64,000 bases of DNA from Natrinema zhouii. GTDB lineage: Archaea; Halobacteriota; Halobacteria; Halobacteriales; Natrialbaceae. Location of the stretch: positions 3,658,001-3,722,000 of the forward strand of contig NZ_CP059154.1 in assembly GCF_013456555.2 (NCBI RefSeq), written 5' to 3'. The notes beneath the pieces were generated by a model, which saw only the letters and a list, made by a program, of their open reading frames with translations, had not been told where the DNA came from and ran no database searches. Both the position numbers and the translations under genes were made by a program. Of this stretch, positions 43,624 to 51,603 are shown in pieces; the first letter of the stretch is position 1; the number at the start of each line of letters is the position of its first letter.

Positions 43624-45278
43624 AGGGACACCCCGTCAACGTGTCCGACCGTCTTCTCGTCGAGGACGTCCTGTCGCTTGTCAGTTATCGAATCCCACGA
43701 GTCGTACGAGGTCGGCCCTTCGACCTGATGGGCCTCCGGTCCGGGCTTCTCGCCGAGATACGTGACGTTCGGGTTCGTTCCGACGTCCTCGAGCAGCTCG
43801 AACGAGTTCGGCTTGCCGGCGTACTGCTGGAGGCGGAATTGCGCCTGTTGCTCGCTGCCGTCGCCGAGTCGCAGCTCCGCAAGTGCGTCTTCGGTCGTAA
43901 GATCGACGTACTCCTGGAAGGCCTCGATGGAGGCGACGATCTCCTGTTCGCCTTCGAGAATGCTGTTGTTCTCCTCGTCACCGGGTTCGGTTTCGTCGCG
44001 GACGAGCTGGACCGCCCGCATGAGTGCAACCGCATCCGTCGCGAAGGATACGTCATCGAGGCCGTCGAGCGCCTCGACAGCGGACTCGAGATCGTCGTCC
44101 GAGCTGAGGGTGTCGTTGACCGTCTCGGGATCCGGAACGTCCCACTCGCCCTCGCCGGAGTTCGTCAGGTGGACGACCACCCGACTCTTGACCGGGTGCT
44201 CGCGGTGCTGGTACGGATCGCTCTGCTCGTCTTTGACGTTGCCGAACTGGATCGCACCCGGCGGACAGGCGTCCTCACACGCAGACGTGCCGATCATGTC
44301 CTCGCCCTGGTTGCCGTCCTGGCGTGACGGACACATCGTACACTTGCTCATGGTACCACGGGGTGCACGGCTGTCGACCCAGCGCTCGCCGTGCTCGTAT
44401 TCGCCCATCGTGTGACTCTCGTCCATCTCGCTGTAGTCCGTCCCGGGCTCGTCCCACCCGAAGTAGTTGACGCCGTACGGACAGGCGACCTGACAGTACC
44501 GACAGCCAATACAGACGTCGTAGTCAGTCAGGACGAGACCGTCCTTGTCGCGGGTGTGACGGGCCGTCGTCGGGCATACCTTCTCACAGGGGGCGTCCGT
44601 GCAGTGCTGGCACGGTCGGACGAGCATGTTGTAATCGCTCGCCATGTTGAAGTTGGAGTTCATCCCGTTCCCGTCCGACGAATCCGCGTCGTCGGCCGAG
44701 CCGTGGAGGTCGTCCTCCCAGGCCATGACGTACATCCAGTTGACGCCCGCGTCCAGACTATTCTCCTGCGTGCAGGCGTCCATGCAGGTGAGACAGCCGT
44801 CACAGCGCTCGAGGTCAATCGTCATCCCCCATTGGGTGTCTCTCTCCTCGGCTTCGGAGGACTCCGTGCGGCCGCCTTCGGCCATGCTATGCTCGGGTCC
44901 GTCAGCGACGGATCCGAACGCGCCAACTCCGACGGCCGCCGCGCCGACGCCCATCTTCTTCATCGTCTCGCGACGGGTTTCCTCGCCGTCGCCGTCGAAC
45001 TTGTCGACCATTCGGGAGAACGTGCCCTTGGCCTCCTCCTGGGCCGTCTCGTAGGCCTCTTTAGTCGGGCGCTCGTCCTCGCCGAACTCCTCCATCACGT
45101 CCTCGTGATACTTCTCGTGGAAGTCGGCTTCGGAGAGTTCGCCTTTGGTGACCCGCATCGCGTCGCGGGCCATGTCCATACCGAGCTGGCTGTCGTACTC
45201 GGTATCGTCGAGCATCGTCTCGAGTTCGCCCTCCCACTCGTCTCCGAGCGGGTGGAATGATTCATCGTCCGTGCTCAT
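43620..45278 (-). CDS. PsrB/DmsB-like 4Fe-4S protein with N-terminal extension
   Basis: The 552-residue protein has a 100-residue acidic N-terminal helical domain, then a twin-Arg stretch TRRETMKKMGVGAAAVGVGA (101-120), and four Cys-cluster motifs: CDGCLTCMDAC (159-169), CQHCTDAPCEKVCP, CIGCRYCQVACP and CTMCPSRQDG with a later CEDACPPGA. That is the four-cluster electron-wire subunit of polysulfide/DMSO-reductase-type enzymes. The C-terminal 150 residues have no cysteine. It heads the three-gene operon; a molybdopterin or other catalytic subunit is not present nearby. ATG at 45276-45278. Confidence 0.88.
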   Translation of the reverse strand: MSTDDESFHPLGDEWEGELETMLDDTEYDSQLGMDMARDAMRVTKGELSEADFHEKYHEDVMEEFGEDERPTKEAYETAQEEAKGTFSRMVDKFDGDGEETRRETMKKMGVGAAAVGVGAFGSVADGPEHSMAEGGRTESSEAEERDTQWGMTIDLERCDGCLTCMDACTQENSLDAGVNWMYVMAWEDDLHGSADDADSSDGNGMNSNFNMASDYNMLVRPCQHCTDAPCEKVCPTTARHTRDKDGLVLTDYDVCIGCRYCQVACPYGVNYFGWDEPGTDYSEMDESHTMGEYEHGERWVDSRAPRGTMSKCTMCPSRQDGNQGEDMIGTSACEDACPPGAIQFGNVKDEQSDPYQHREHPVKSRVVVHLTNSGEGEWDVPDPETVNDTLSSDDDLESAVEALDGLDDVSFATDAVALMRAVQLVRDETEPGDEENNSILEGEQEIVASIEAFQEYVDLTTEDALAELRLGDGSEQQAQFRLQQYAGKPNSFELLEDVGTNPNVTYLGEKPGPEAHQVEGPTSYDSWDSITDKRQDVLDEKTVGHVDGVSL

Positions 45279-45298
45279 TAAATCAGAACACCTCTGAA

Positions 45299-45316
45299 TA
45301 TGACGCTGGTGTCATA
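45299..45316. promoter_or_regulatory. inverted repeat upstream of the PsrB-like operon
   Basis: TATGAC-GCTGGT-GTCATA, a perfect 6-6-6 inverted repeat, ends 21 bases before the operon start codon at 45278, so it would overlap the transcription start of a leaderless mRNA. Confidence 0.45.
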
Positions 45317-45563
45317 CCGGGAAGACTCGACGGCATGCACTTGAAATCGTTCATTTGTGTGTCCTCATTCCCCGTCTCACAACCGTACTCGCATGAAGGA
45401 TAGAGCCGATTTCCACGCCGTGAGAATCGAGCCGACCATGTTCGGCCATATAAGTCAGTCCCGCGAACTCAACACGGAGACGGGTTTCGTTCGTTCCGCT
45501 CCAGCGGACCGGACGGACGACAGGCGCGAGTCACAAAACGACGGTTACGTCCCGGACCTCGGA

Positions 45564-46238
45564 TTACGGACTCGAGAGCTCCGCTTCGAGATTCCCCTCC
45601 TCGGTGACGCTCGGGATGTCGTCGACGAATCGCTTGATGATCCCCTCTTCGGCCCTGTGAAGCGTCTCGCTACACGTGGATTTAGCGATCCCGAGGCGGT
45701 CGGCCAGCTCCGTCAGTGAACAGCGTCGCGGGGTGTCGTAGTACCCCGCTTCGACGGCGGCGACGATCACCTCGAGCTGGCGGTCCGAAAGGAGTTGGCT
45801 CTCGTGGAGCCGCTCGCGGACGTGATCGATCCGATACTGGAGGCCGAAGTTCTCGAGCTGCTCGGCGAGCTCGGCCAATCGCTCCCGAGAGCCGGTGACG
45901 TCGATCGTTGCCTCGCCGTCCTGAATCTCGACCGGCAGTTCGATCGGCATCCCGGAATCCCGAGAGGAGAACAACAGGAGCGGTGCGGTAGTCTCGAAGT
46001 GGACCGTCGCCTCGTCGTCGCTCCACTGGGCGAGCGAGAGTTCGGTGATCTGTGGGTGCTCTTCCATGGCTTCGACTATCACAGGGGTTTCCGCACCGGC
46101 GATTCGGACGAGGGCGAAGCCGGTGTCGGAGCCGGGAACGGCTGCGAGGACCCGAAAGCTCGACTCGGGAAAGTCCGTCGAGATCTGTTGAATCCAGATC
46201 GAGTCGGGCATCGTGAGAGTGAGGGTTGCGTGGGCCAT
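45564..46238 (-). CDS. Bat-type HTH transcriptional regulator
   Basis: The 224-residue protein has an N-terminal GAF-like sensor domain (about 1-140) and a C-terminal HTH_10 domain of the bacterio-opsin-activator family (about 150-205: LSDRQLEVIVAAVEAGYYDTP, CSLTELADRLGIAKSTCSETLHRAE). The gene lies directly before the PsrB-NrfD operon on the same strand, so it probably regulates it, as DmsR and related Bat-type proteins do for redox operons. Its promoter region holds four copies of a GAACGTRTTC motif. ATG at 46236-46238; TATA-like TATATA at about 46260. Confidence 0.88.
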   Translation of the reverse strand: MAHATLTLTMPDSIWIQQISTDFPESSFRVLAAVPGSDTGFALVRIAGAETPVIVEAMEEHPQITELSLAQWSDDEATVHFETTAPLLLFSSRDSGMPIELPVEIQDGEATIDVTGSRERLAELAEQLENFGLQYRIDHVRERLHESQLLSDRQLEVIVAAVEAGYYDTPRRCSLTELADRLGIAKSTCSETLHRAEEGIIKRFVDDIPSVTEEGNLEAELSSP

Positions 46239-46240
46239 AC

Positions 46241-46356
46241 GAACGTGTTCCGTTCGAAGCTATATACCGGCGGCGACGAATACGTTCGGTACGTTCCAGG
46301 GTCGTGGGAAACACGAAAAGAGCGAACGTATTCGATCGGCCATACCGAACGTGTTC
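46241..46356. promoter_or_regulatory. four copies of a GAACGTRTTC motif in the divergent Bat/DUF2249 promoter
   Basis: Copies are at 46241-46250 (GAACGTGTTC), 46278-46287 (GAATACGTTC, the inverse orientation), 46324-46333 (GAACGTATTC) and 46347-46356 (GAACGTGTTC). The ten-base element has GAAC/GTTC arms. Such a cluster in a 160-base divergent promoter looks like binding sites for the regulator encoded next to it. Confidence 0.55.
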
Positions 46357-46398
46357 GCACGAACTGGCATACGGTAGCCGTTCCGACTCGGAAATCAC

Positions 46399-46632
46399 AT
46401 GGCGAGACTCGACGTCAGAGACATTCAACCGGTGAACCGCCACTCGATCATCCACGACGAGTTCGAGGCCCTCGAGCCGGGCGAGACGCTCACGATCGTC
46501 AACGATCACGAGCCCAAGCCGCTGTTCTACGAGTTCCAGGCAGAGGTCGAGCGCTTCGACGCCGACGGCTACGAGGTCGAGCGACACGCCCCCGACGAGT
46601 TCGTTGCCCGATTCCCGAAGCTGGCGGCCTAA
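46399..46632 (+). CDS. DUF2249 domain protein
   Basis: The 77-residue protein matches the DUF2249 pattern: MARLDVRDIQPVNRHSIIHD, LEPGETLTIVNDHEPKPLFYEF and FVARFPKLA. Proteins of this family occur beside haemerythrin, nitrogen-oxide and redox regulators; several function as small sensors or chaperones, but the role is not settled. It is divergent from the Bat-type regulator, sharing the motif cluster, so both are likely regulated by the same signal. Confidence 0.87.
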   Translation: MARLDVRDIQPVNRHSIIHDEFEALEPGETLTIVNDHEPKPLFYEFQAEVERFDADGYEVERHAPDEFVARFPKLAA

Positions 46633-46658
46633 CCGAACGTATCCGGTCGGGCTACCGC

Positions 46659-47579
46659 CTACGCCACGCGAGCGTGCTCGAGCAACAGTTCCGTCAGTCG
46701 CTCGGGTTCCTCGTGGGGCACCCAGTGACTCACTCCCGGCAGCATCTCGAGGCGGCGCTCCGCACAGAACGCCGCGCTATCGACCGCCAGTGCGGGGACG
46801 AGTGCCGAATCGTCTTCGCCCCAGACGACGAGCGTCGGCGCGGCGACGCGATCGATCGCGGGATTCGGCGGGTATCGCGTGGCCGCCCGGTACCAGTTGA
46901 GCATTCCAGTGAGCGCACCCGTCCGATCCCACGATTGCCGGTAGCGGGCCAGATCGGTCTCGCTGAACGTTCCCGGCGCGGCCGTCTCTCGAAGCGCTCG
47001 CTCAAGGAGGCGATACTCGTCGTATCGACAGGCGAACTCGGGGAGCCACGGCAGCTGAAAACAGACTGCGTACCAGCTCCGACGCAGTTGTTCGGGATTT
47101 GAGAGTAACTGTCGACGGTAGGCGGTCGGATGCGGCGCGTTGACGACGGTGAGACGATCGACGGCCCCGGGGAATCGACAGGCGAGGTCCCAGGCGACGA
47201 TTCCGCCCCAGTCGTGGCCGACGACGTGAGCGGCGTCGCGTCCCTCGGTCGCGATCAGGGCGACGACATCACGCGCGAGTTCCGCCGTTCGGTACGCTCG
47301 CACACCGTCGGGCTTCTCGCTGCGATTGTATCCCCGCTGATCGGGAACGAGGACGCGATAGCCGGCGTCGACGAGCGGCGCGATTTGGGTCCGCCACTCG
47401 TACCAGTACTCGGGAAAGCCGTGGAGCAAGACGAGGAGCGGATCCGCTCGATCGCCGGCGGTGACGACGTGTAACTCAACCCCGTTGACCGTTCGGCGAG
47501 TCGACTCCGCGTCGACCGCTGACGGGATGGCCGACTCGAGTTTCGTGTCCGCAACTGTCGCCCGAGTATTCGTTCCCAT
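46659..47579 (-). CDS. alpha/beta hydrolase, epoxide-hydrolase-like
   Basis: The 306-residue hydrolase has the oxyanion HGFPEYWYEWR, the nucleophile elbow VVGHDWGGIVAWDLA (Asp in the GHDWGG, an epoxide-hydrolase/dehalogenase feature) and a C-terminal acid-His in the VSHWVPHEEPE segment. It would hydrolyse epoxides or related small esters in the cytosol. Start ATG at 47577-47579. It converges with the DUF2249 gene, 26 bases between stops. Confidence 0.88.
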   Translation of the reverse strand: MGTNTRATVADTKLESAIPSAVDAESTRRTVNGVELHVVTAGDRADPLLVLLHGFPEYWYEWRTQIAPLVDAGYRVLVPDQRGYNRSEKPDGVRAYRTAELARDVVALIATEGRDAAHVVGHDWGGIVAWDLACRFPGAVDRLTVVNAPHPTAYRRQLLSNPEQLRRSWYAVCFQLPWLPEFACRYDEYRLLERALRETAAPGTFSETDLARYRQSWDRTGALTGMLNWYRAATRYPPNPAIDRVAAPTLVVWGEDDSALVPALAVDSAAFCAERRLEMLPGVSHWVPHEEPERLTELLLEHARVA

Positions 47580-47674
47580 TTGGCATCACCGATGCCGCGG
47601 GTGGTCCTGGCGATTGAGATGGCTCTCTCGGCTGGGCTCGCGTCTCGAGCGTCCCGATCCAGCCTGGCGGATCA

Positions 47675-47800
47675 TCACGTCCAGACGCGGAGGCAGTCGG
47701 TCGAGCAGAAGTGGAGGTCGACGCTCTCCCCGATGCCGGACTCGACGTAGGTCGTTAGCGTATACGCAACCTCGTCGGCCTCACAGTTGTCACAATCCAT
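47675..47800 (-). CDS. 41-residue TRASH-like zinc-finger protein
   Basis: The ATG at 47798-47800 opens a 41-residue frame with MDCDNCEADEVAY and a second pair in HFCSTDCLRVW, so two Cys pairs (CxxC and CxxxC) form a likely zinc site. Short TRASH-like fingers of this kind are common in haloarchaea; their role is unknown. It lies just upstream of the hydrolase gene on the same strand. Confidence 0.7.
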   Translation of the reverse strand: MDCDNCEADEVAYTLTTYVESGIGESVDLHFCSTDCLRVWT

Positions 47801-48130
47801 ACGTCCTGTCTCGGGACAACGACCTTGAGTATGAACTGATTAGCGGTCTCGATTTCACTGTTAGTAATATATTAGATGGAGGTAATATCACCTTGAAATT
47901 GCGGTTGCGCTCCGGTATCGCGCACCCAGCCTCGATCGCTTCGGAGCCGCCCGTCGACAGAACTGGAACGGACAACCGTGTCGTCTCTCGAGAGCGGCGT
48001 TGTTCTCTTTTCGTGAAACTATCTCGGCGACGCTGGGGGTTTCGCTGCCCTCGTTCCGGACGTCCGGGTCGACGTTCGAGAATGGGGCGGTATCGAAACC
48101 CTTACTCTCCGGAGGCCGGTGCGAACACGT
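47801..48130. other. 330-base gap before gatC
   Basis: The part nearest the zinc-finger gene (about 47830-47900) is AT-rich (GTTAGTAATATATTAG at about 47862-47877) and is probably the promoter region of the zinc-finger gene. The rest is GC-rich without a coding frame I would trust. A TATA-like element near 48098 may serve gatC. Confidence 0.35.
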
Positions 48131-48409
48131 ATGAGCGACGACGCCGTCAGTGCCGAGGAGGTCCGCCACGTCGCGGAGCTGGCTCGCATCGACCTCGACG
48201 ACGACGAGGTCGACCGATTCGCCGAGCAGTTCGCGGATATCCTCGAGTACTTCGAGACGCTAGACGAGGTGCCGGAGGTCAATCGCGACGCCGAGCTCGC
48301 GAACGTGATGCGACCGGACGAGGAACGCGCGTCCCTCGAGCACGAGGAAGCGCTCCGAAACGCGTCGGAGACCGAGGACGGCTACTTCAAGGGGCCGAAC
48401 GTCTCGTAA
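48131..48409 (+). CDS. gatC: Asp-tRNA(Asn)/Glu-tRNA(Gln) amidotransferase subunit C
   Basis: The 92-residue subunit has the GatC pattern: VRHVAELARIDLDDDEVDRFAEQF, YFETLDEVPEVN and the C-terminal ALRNASETEDGYFKGPNVS. It wraps around GatA in the GatCAB complex that amidates misacylated tRNA. The ATG at 48131 is preferred over an earlier start since it gives the standard length. It ends three bases before gatA. Confidence 0.94.
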   Translation: MSDDAVSAEEVRHVAELARIDLDDDEVDRFAEQFADILEYFETLDEVPEVNRDAELANVMRPDEERASLEHEEALRNASETEDGYFKGPNVS

Positions 48410-48411
48410 TC

Positions 48412-49683
48412 ATGTCGGAGAACATTTTCATCACGGAAGCGCGAATCGAGGGGGACGACGACGGCCCGCTGGCCGGCAAAACGGTCGCGGTCAAGGACAA
48501 CATTTCGACGGAAGGCGTCCGGACGACCTGCGGCTCCCGGATGCTCGAGGACTACGTCCCGCCCTACGACGCGACGGTCGTCTCCCGGCTGAAAGACGCC
48601 GGTGCGACCATCGTCGGCAAGGCCAACATGGACGAGTTCGGGATGGGGACGACCACCGAGACTTCCCACTTCGGCGAGACGGACAACCCCGCCGCACCGG
48701 GCCACGTTCCCGGTGGCTCCTCGGGCGGCTCCGCAGCTGCAGTCGCCGCCGGCGAAGCCGACCTCGCGCTGGGCTCCGACACCGGCGGCTCGGTCCGCTG
48801 CCCGGCCGCCTTCTGCGGCGTCGTCGGCATCAAGCCCACGTACGGGCTGGTCTCCCGATACGGCCTCGTCGCCTACGGCAACAGCCTCGAGCAGATCGGC
48901 CCCTTCGGCGAGACCGTCGAGGACGCTGCGGGGTTGCTCGACGTGATCGCTGGGAGCGACGAGCGGGACGCGACGACGCGTCCTCCCCAACTCGAGGGCG
49001 AACGCTACGCCGACGCCGCGACCGGCGACGTCGACGGCCTCCAGATCGGTGTTCCCACGGAGCTGCTCGAGGGGGCCGACGAGGGCGTCGTCGAAACGTT
49101 CTGGGACGCGCTGGGAGCGCTCGAGGACCGCGGTGCGGAGTACCACGAGGTCTCCCTCCCCTCCGTCGAACACGCCGTCGAGGCCTACTACGTGATCGCG
49201 ATGTCGGAGGCCTCCTCGAACCTCGCGCGGTTCGACGGCGTCCGCTACGGCCATTCGGGCGGCTACGACGGCAACTGGAACGAGGCCTTCGCCAAGGCCC
49301 GCGAGGAAGGGTTCGGCGACGAGGTCAAGCGTCGCATCCTGCTGGGAACCTACGCGCTCTCGGCGGGCTATCACGACAAGTACTACAAGAAGGCCCAAGA
49401 CGCCCGCGCGTGGGTCAAGCAGGACTTCGACGAGGCGCTCTCGGAGGCCGACGTGCTCGCGAGCCCCACGATGCCGGTGCCGCCGTTCGAACTCGGCGAG
49501 AGTCTGGACGACCCGCTCCAGTTGTACCTCGCCGACGCGAACACCGTTCCCGTGAACCTCGCCGACCTGCCCGCGATCTCGGTTCCGGCGGGCGAAACCG
49601 ACGGCCTCCCCGTCGGCCTCCAGCTCGTCGGCCCCGCGTTCGGCGAAGAGCAGTTGATTCGCGCCGCGAGCGCACTCGCCTGA
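48412..49683 (+). CDS. gatA: Asp-tRNA(Asn)/Glu-tRNA(Gln) amidotransferase subunit A
   Basis: The 423-residue amidase-signature enzyme releases ammonia from glutamine for the GatCAB reaction. Seen: VAVKDNISTEG with the catalytic Lys, then GSSGGSAAAVAAGEADLALG and GSDTGGSVRCPAAFCG with the Ser-cisSer triad, and HYRYG-type late blocks. gatB is not in this window. The ATG at 48412 lies two bases after the gatC stop, so the two are co-expressed. Confidence 0.96.
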   Translation: MSENIFITEARIEGDDDGPLAGKTVAVKDNISTEGVRTTCGSRMLEDYVPPYDATVVSRLKDAGATIVGKANMDEFGMGTTTETSHFGETDNPAAPGHVPGGSSGGSAAAVAAGEADLALGSDTGGSVRCPAAFCGVVGIKPTYGLVSRYGLVAYGNSLEQIGPFGETVEDAAGLLDVIAGSDERDATTRPPQLEGERYADAATGDVDGLQIGVPTELLEGADEGVVETFWDALGALEDRGAEYHEVSLPSVEHAVEAYYVIAMSEASSNLARFDGVRYGHSGGYDGNWNEAFAKAREEGFGDEVKRRILLGTYALSAGYHDKYYKKAQDARAWVKQDFDEALSEADVLASPTMPVPPFELGESLDDPLQLYLADANTVPVNLADLPAISVPAGETDGLPVGLQLVGPAFGEEQLIRAASALA

Positions 49684-49751
49684 ACGGGCTGCAGCGACCG
49701 TTCATCGCCCTCCTTTCGTCGATCGTGTCTCGACCTTCGCCGACAGATACA

Positions 49752-49768
49752 TTTTTATACAGTACTGT
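49752..49768 (+). promoter_or_regulatory. TATA element with palindrome before 49810
   Basis: TTTTTATAC (49752-49760) abuts the perfect palindrome ACAGTACTGT (49759-49768), about 41 bases before the ATG at 49810. The expected transcription start is near 49782, so a short leader with a GAGGAG ribosome-binding site is likely. Confidence 0.45.
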
Positions 49769-49809
49769 CAACTAGGACCATACCGAACGGATCACCTGAG
49801 GAGACTCTC

Positions 49810-50223
49810 ATGAAACTCGCACAGAATCAGGAAGTCGAATTTGACGAATTTTCGAGAGCGTGCGACCTCGTCGAGGAGTATTTCGCCGACACGATCGACG
49901 ATGTCGCGTTGCACGCGCCCGTCTCTCGTCGGCAGCTTATCGCCGTCCTCGCACGCGCCCAACTTTCCGGCCGCCAGCTCGCGATCGACGGACTCACAGA
50001 GGATGGAGAGGTCGTCTACCAGTCGAACGACGAAACCCTGCTCTGGCTCGACGGCGAGTTCTGGACGGATATGCGCGGACAGCATCACTTGGCGCCCGAC
50101 GAGGGCCGAGCCGCACGCGAGGTCCACCGACGACTCATCGAAGCGCTCGACGGCGACGTGCCGTACTACAATCGCGAACGTGACCCGTTCGTGCTCATCG
50201 AGCGATTCGATCCGTACGAGTAG
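49810..50223 (+). CDS. haloarchaeal hypothetical protein
   Basis: The 137-residue protein is soluble and acidic, with a helical N-terminal half (FSRACDLVEEYFADTIDD and VSRRQLIAVLARAQL) and a C-terminal half with LLWLDGEFWTDMRG and PYYNRERDPFVLIERFDP. No signal peptide, cysteine or catalytic motif. I do not recognise the family. It has its own promoter and converges with the regulator at 50309-50668. Confidence 0.7.
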   Translation: MKLAQNQEVEFDEFSRACDLVEEYFADTIDDVALHAPVSRRQLIAVLARAQLSGRQLAIDGLTEDGEVVYQSNDETLLWLDGEFWTDMRGQHHLAPDEGRAAREVHRRLIEALDGDVPYYNRERDPFVLIERFDPYE

Positions 50224-50308
50224 CGCTCGTCGGAGCGATACCGGCGAAAAGAGGGTTTTGAAGCGATCAACCGTTCTCGAGGACAGTGACTCCCTTACGA
50301 CGAGGAGC

Positions 50309-50668
50309 TCATTCCTCGTACGCGAGGTTCATGATCCACTGCGAGAAGGCGTCGCTGTTGGGGTCGACCTCCTCCTCGCCGATAAAGGGCGAGAGCATGT
50401 CGCCGGCCATCAGGAGGGTGAAGTCGAGGTCTCGAGCGGTCGGTGAGACGTAGTAAGTGTTGTGACCGTCGTAGACGGTCTCCTCGCGGTCAACGAGTTC
50501 CTTTTCGACGAGCGACTCGACGATCCGGCTGCCTTTGCGCGAGGAGACGTCCAGTTCCTTCCAGAAGTCGCTCTGGTGGATACCGCCGGACTCGCGGACG
50601 AGCTCGAGTCCGGCCCGCTCGTCCTCGGAGAGTTCGGCTTCGGCCGCGGTAACGCTCACGGAGACCAC
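50309..50668 (-). CDS. winged-helix transcriptional regulator
   Basis: The 119-residue protein has a MarR/Lrp-like winged helix (about 15-72: LVRESGGIHQSDFWKELDVSSRKGSRIVESLVEKELV, with the wing YDGHNTYYVSPTARD), followed by an amphipathic C-terminal segment. It starts at a GTG (50666-50668) or a nearer GTG (50656-50658); both lack ATG. Targets unknown; it could control the convergent gene or the NRDE gene next to it. Confidence 0.82.
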   Translation of the reverse strand: MVSVSVTAAEAELSEDERAGLELVRESGGIHQSDFWKELDVSSRKGSRIVESLVEKELVDREETVYDGHNTYYVSPTARDLDFTLLMAGDMLSPFIGEEEVDPNSDAFSQWIMNLAYEE

Positions 50669-50731
50669 CTCGACGTGTGCGTCGCTACAGGCAGGAGTGC
50701 GTCCATATCCATACGAGATGGAGCGAGCCGC

Positions 50732-51550
50732 TTAAATGTGCCCTTCCCCTTCGAATGCAGAGTCGCCGGCCTCGTCGCACCCGCGTTCGAGCTCGAAATT
50801 CGCGCTACCGCCGGCTGTGATGGAGATATCCTCGTAGCTCGTCCGACAGGGAGGTCCCGGTGCGAAGGCGTATCGAGTCGTCTCAGGACCGAGCGCGATC
50901 AGCGACGACGATCGGGTCCCGAACCCGTCCCGGTGGATACAGACGCCGTACTCGTGGTCTCCGAGCACGTTGCCCGCCCGCTCGAGCCAGTCCGTAGCGG
51001 TCTCTCCGGACTCGGCCGTGAGCGCCTCTCGCACTGCGTTCGCGTTCGCCGCTTGCTCCCGGCCCGCAGCTGGTCGGGCCGACGGCACGTCGACCGCGTC
51101 GTCGACGGCGACGTTGACGACCACGTGAACCCCGGGTTCGAACTCGGTCAGGGAGAGCGCGCCGTCCCACTCGTAACAGAACGCGTTCGCCGCGTCGGCA
51201 ACGACGAGATAGAAACCGTCGTACTCGTCGGCGTCGGTCGCCGCCTCGACGATCGACTTCGCGTCCGCGGCGGAGCGGGCCTCGAGCGCGTCGGCGACGA
51301 GGAGACCCCGAGACCGATCGCCGGCGAGATCGGTCTCGGTCCACTTGTTCGTGATCCCGACGAAGACGCCGTACTCGTTGTAGCCGATCCACGTGCCGCC
51401 GGCTTCGGCGTCGCTCGGTGCGATGACCAGCGGCTCCTCACTGTAGACGGCGGGCGGCAGCGCCTTGCGCTCGATTGCCTCGTCACGATTCGCGGCGACC
51501 GCGACCGGTGCGTCGTCGAAGACCTGCCAGGCGAGCGTGAGCGTACACAC
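50732..51550 (-). CDS. NRDE/TANGO2 family protein
   Basis: The 272-residue protein starts with a Cys at position 2 (MCTLTLAW), like Ntn hydrolases, and carries the eponymous AANRDEAIERKA motif near residue 18-25 and a GGTWIGYNEYGVFVGITNK block. The family is named after the human TANGO2 gene; bacterial and archaeal members are cytosolic and of unsettled activity, perhaps in haem or lipid handling. Start ATG at 51548-51550. Confidence 0.88.
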   Translation of the reverse strand: MCTLTLAWQVFDDAPVAVAANRDEAIERKALPPAVYSEEPLVIAPSDAEAGGTWIGYNEYGVFVGITNKWTETDLAGDRSRGLLVADALEARSAADAKSIVEAATDADEYDGFYLVVADAANAFCYEWDGALSLTEFEPGVHVVVNVAVDDAVDVPSARPAAGREQAANANAVREALTAESGETATDWLERAGNVLGDHEYGVCIHRDGFGTRSSSLIALGPETTRYAFAPGPPCRTSYEDISITAGGSANFELERGCDEAGDSAFEGEGHI

Positions 51551-51603
51551 GATTCGCGATAGGGGCGCCAGCGTCTTAACTTCGGTTCCGCACGGTCACT
51601 CGA

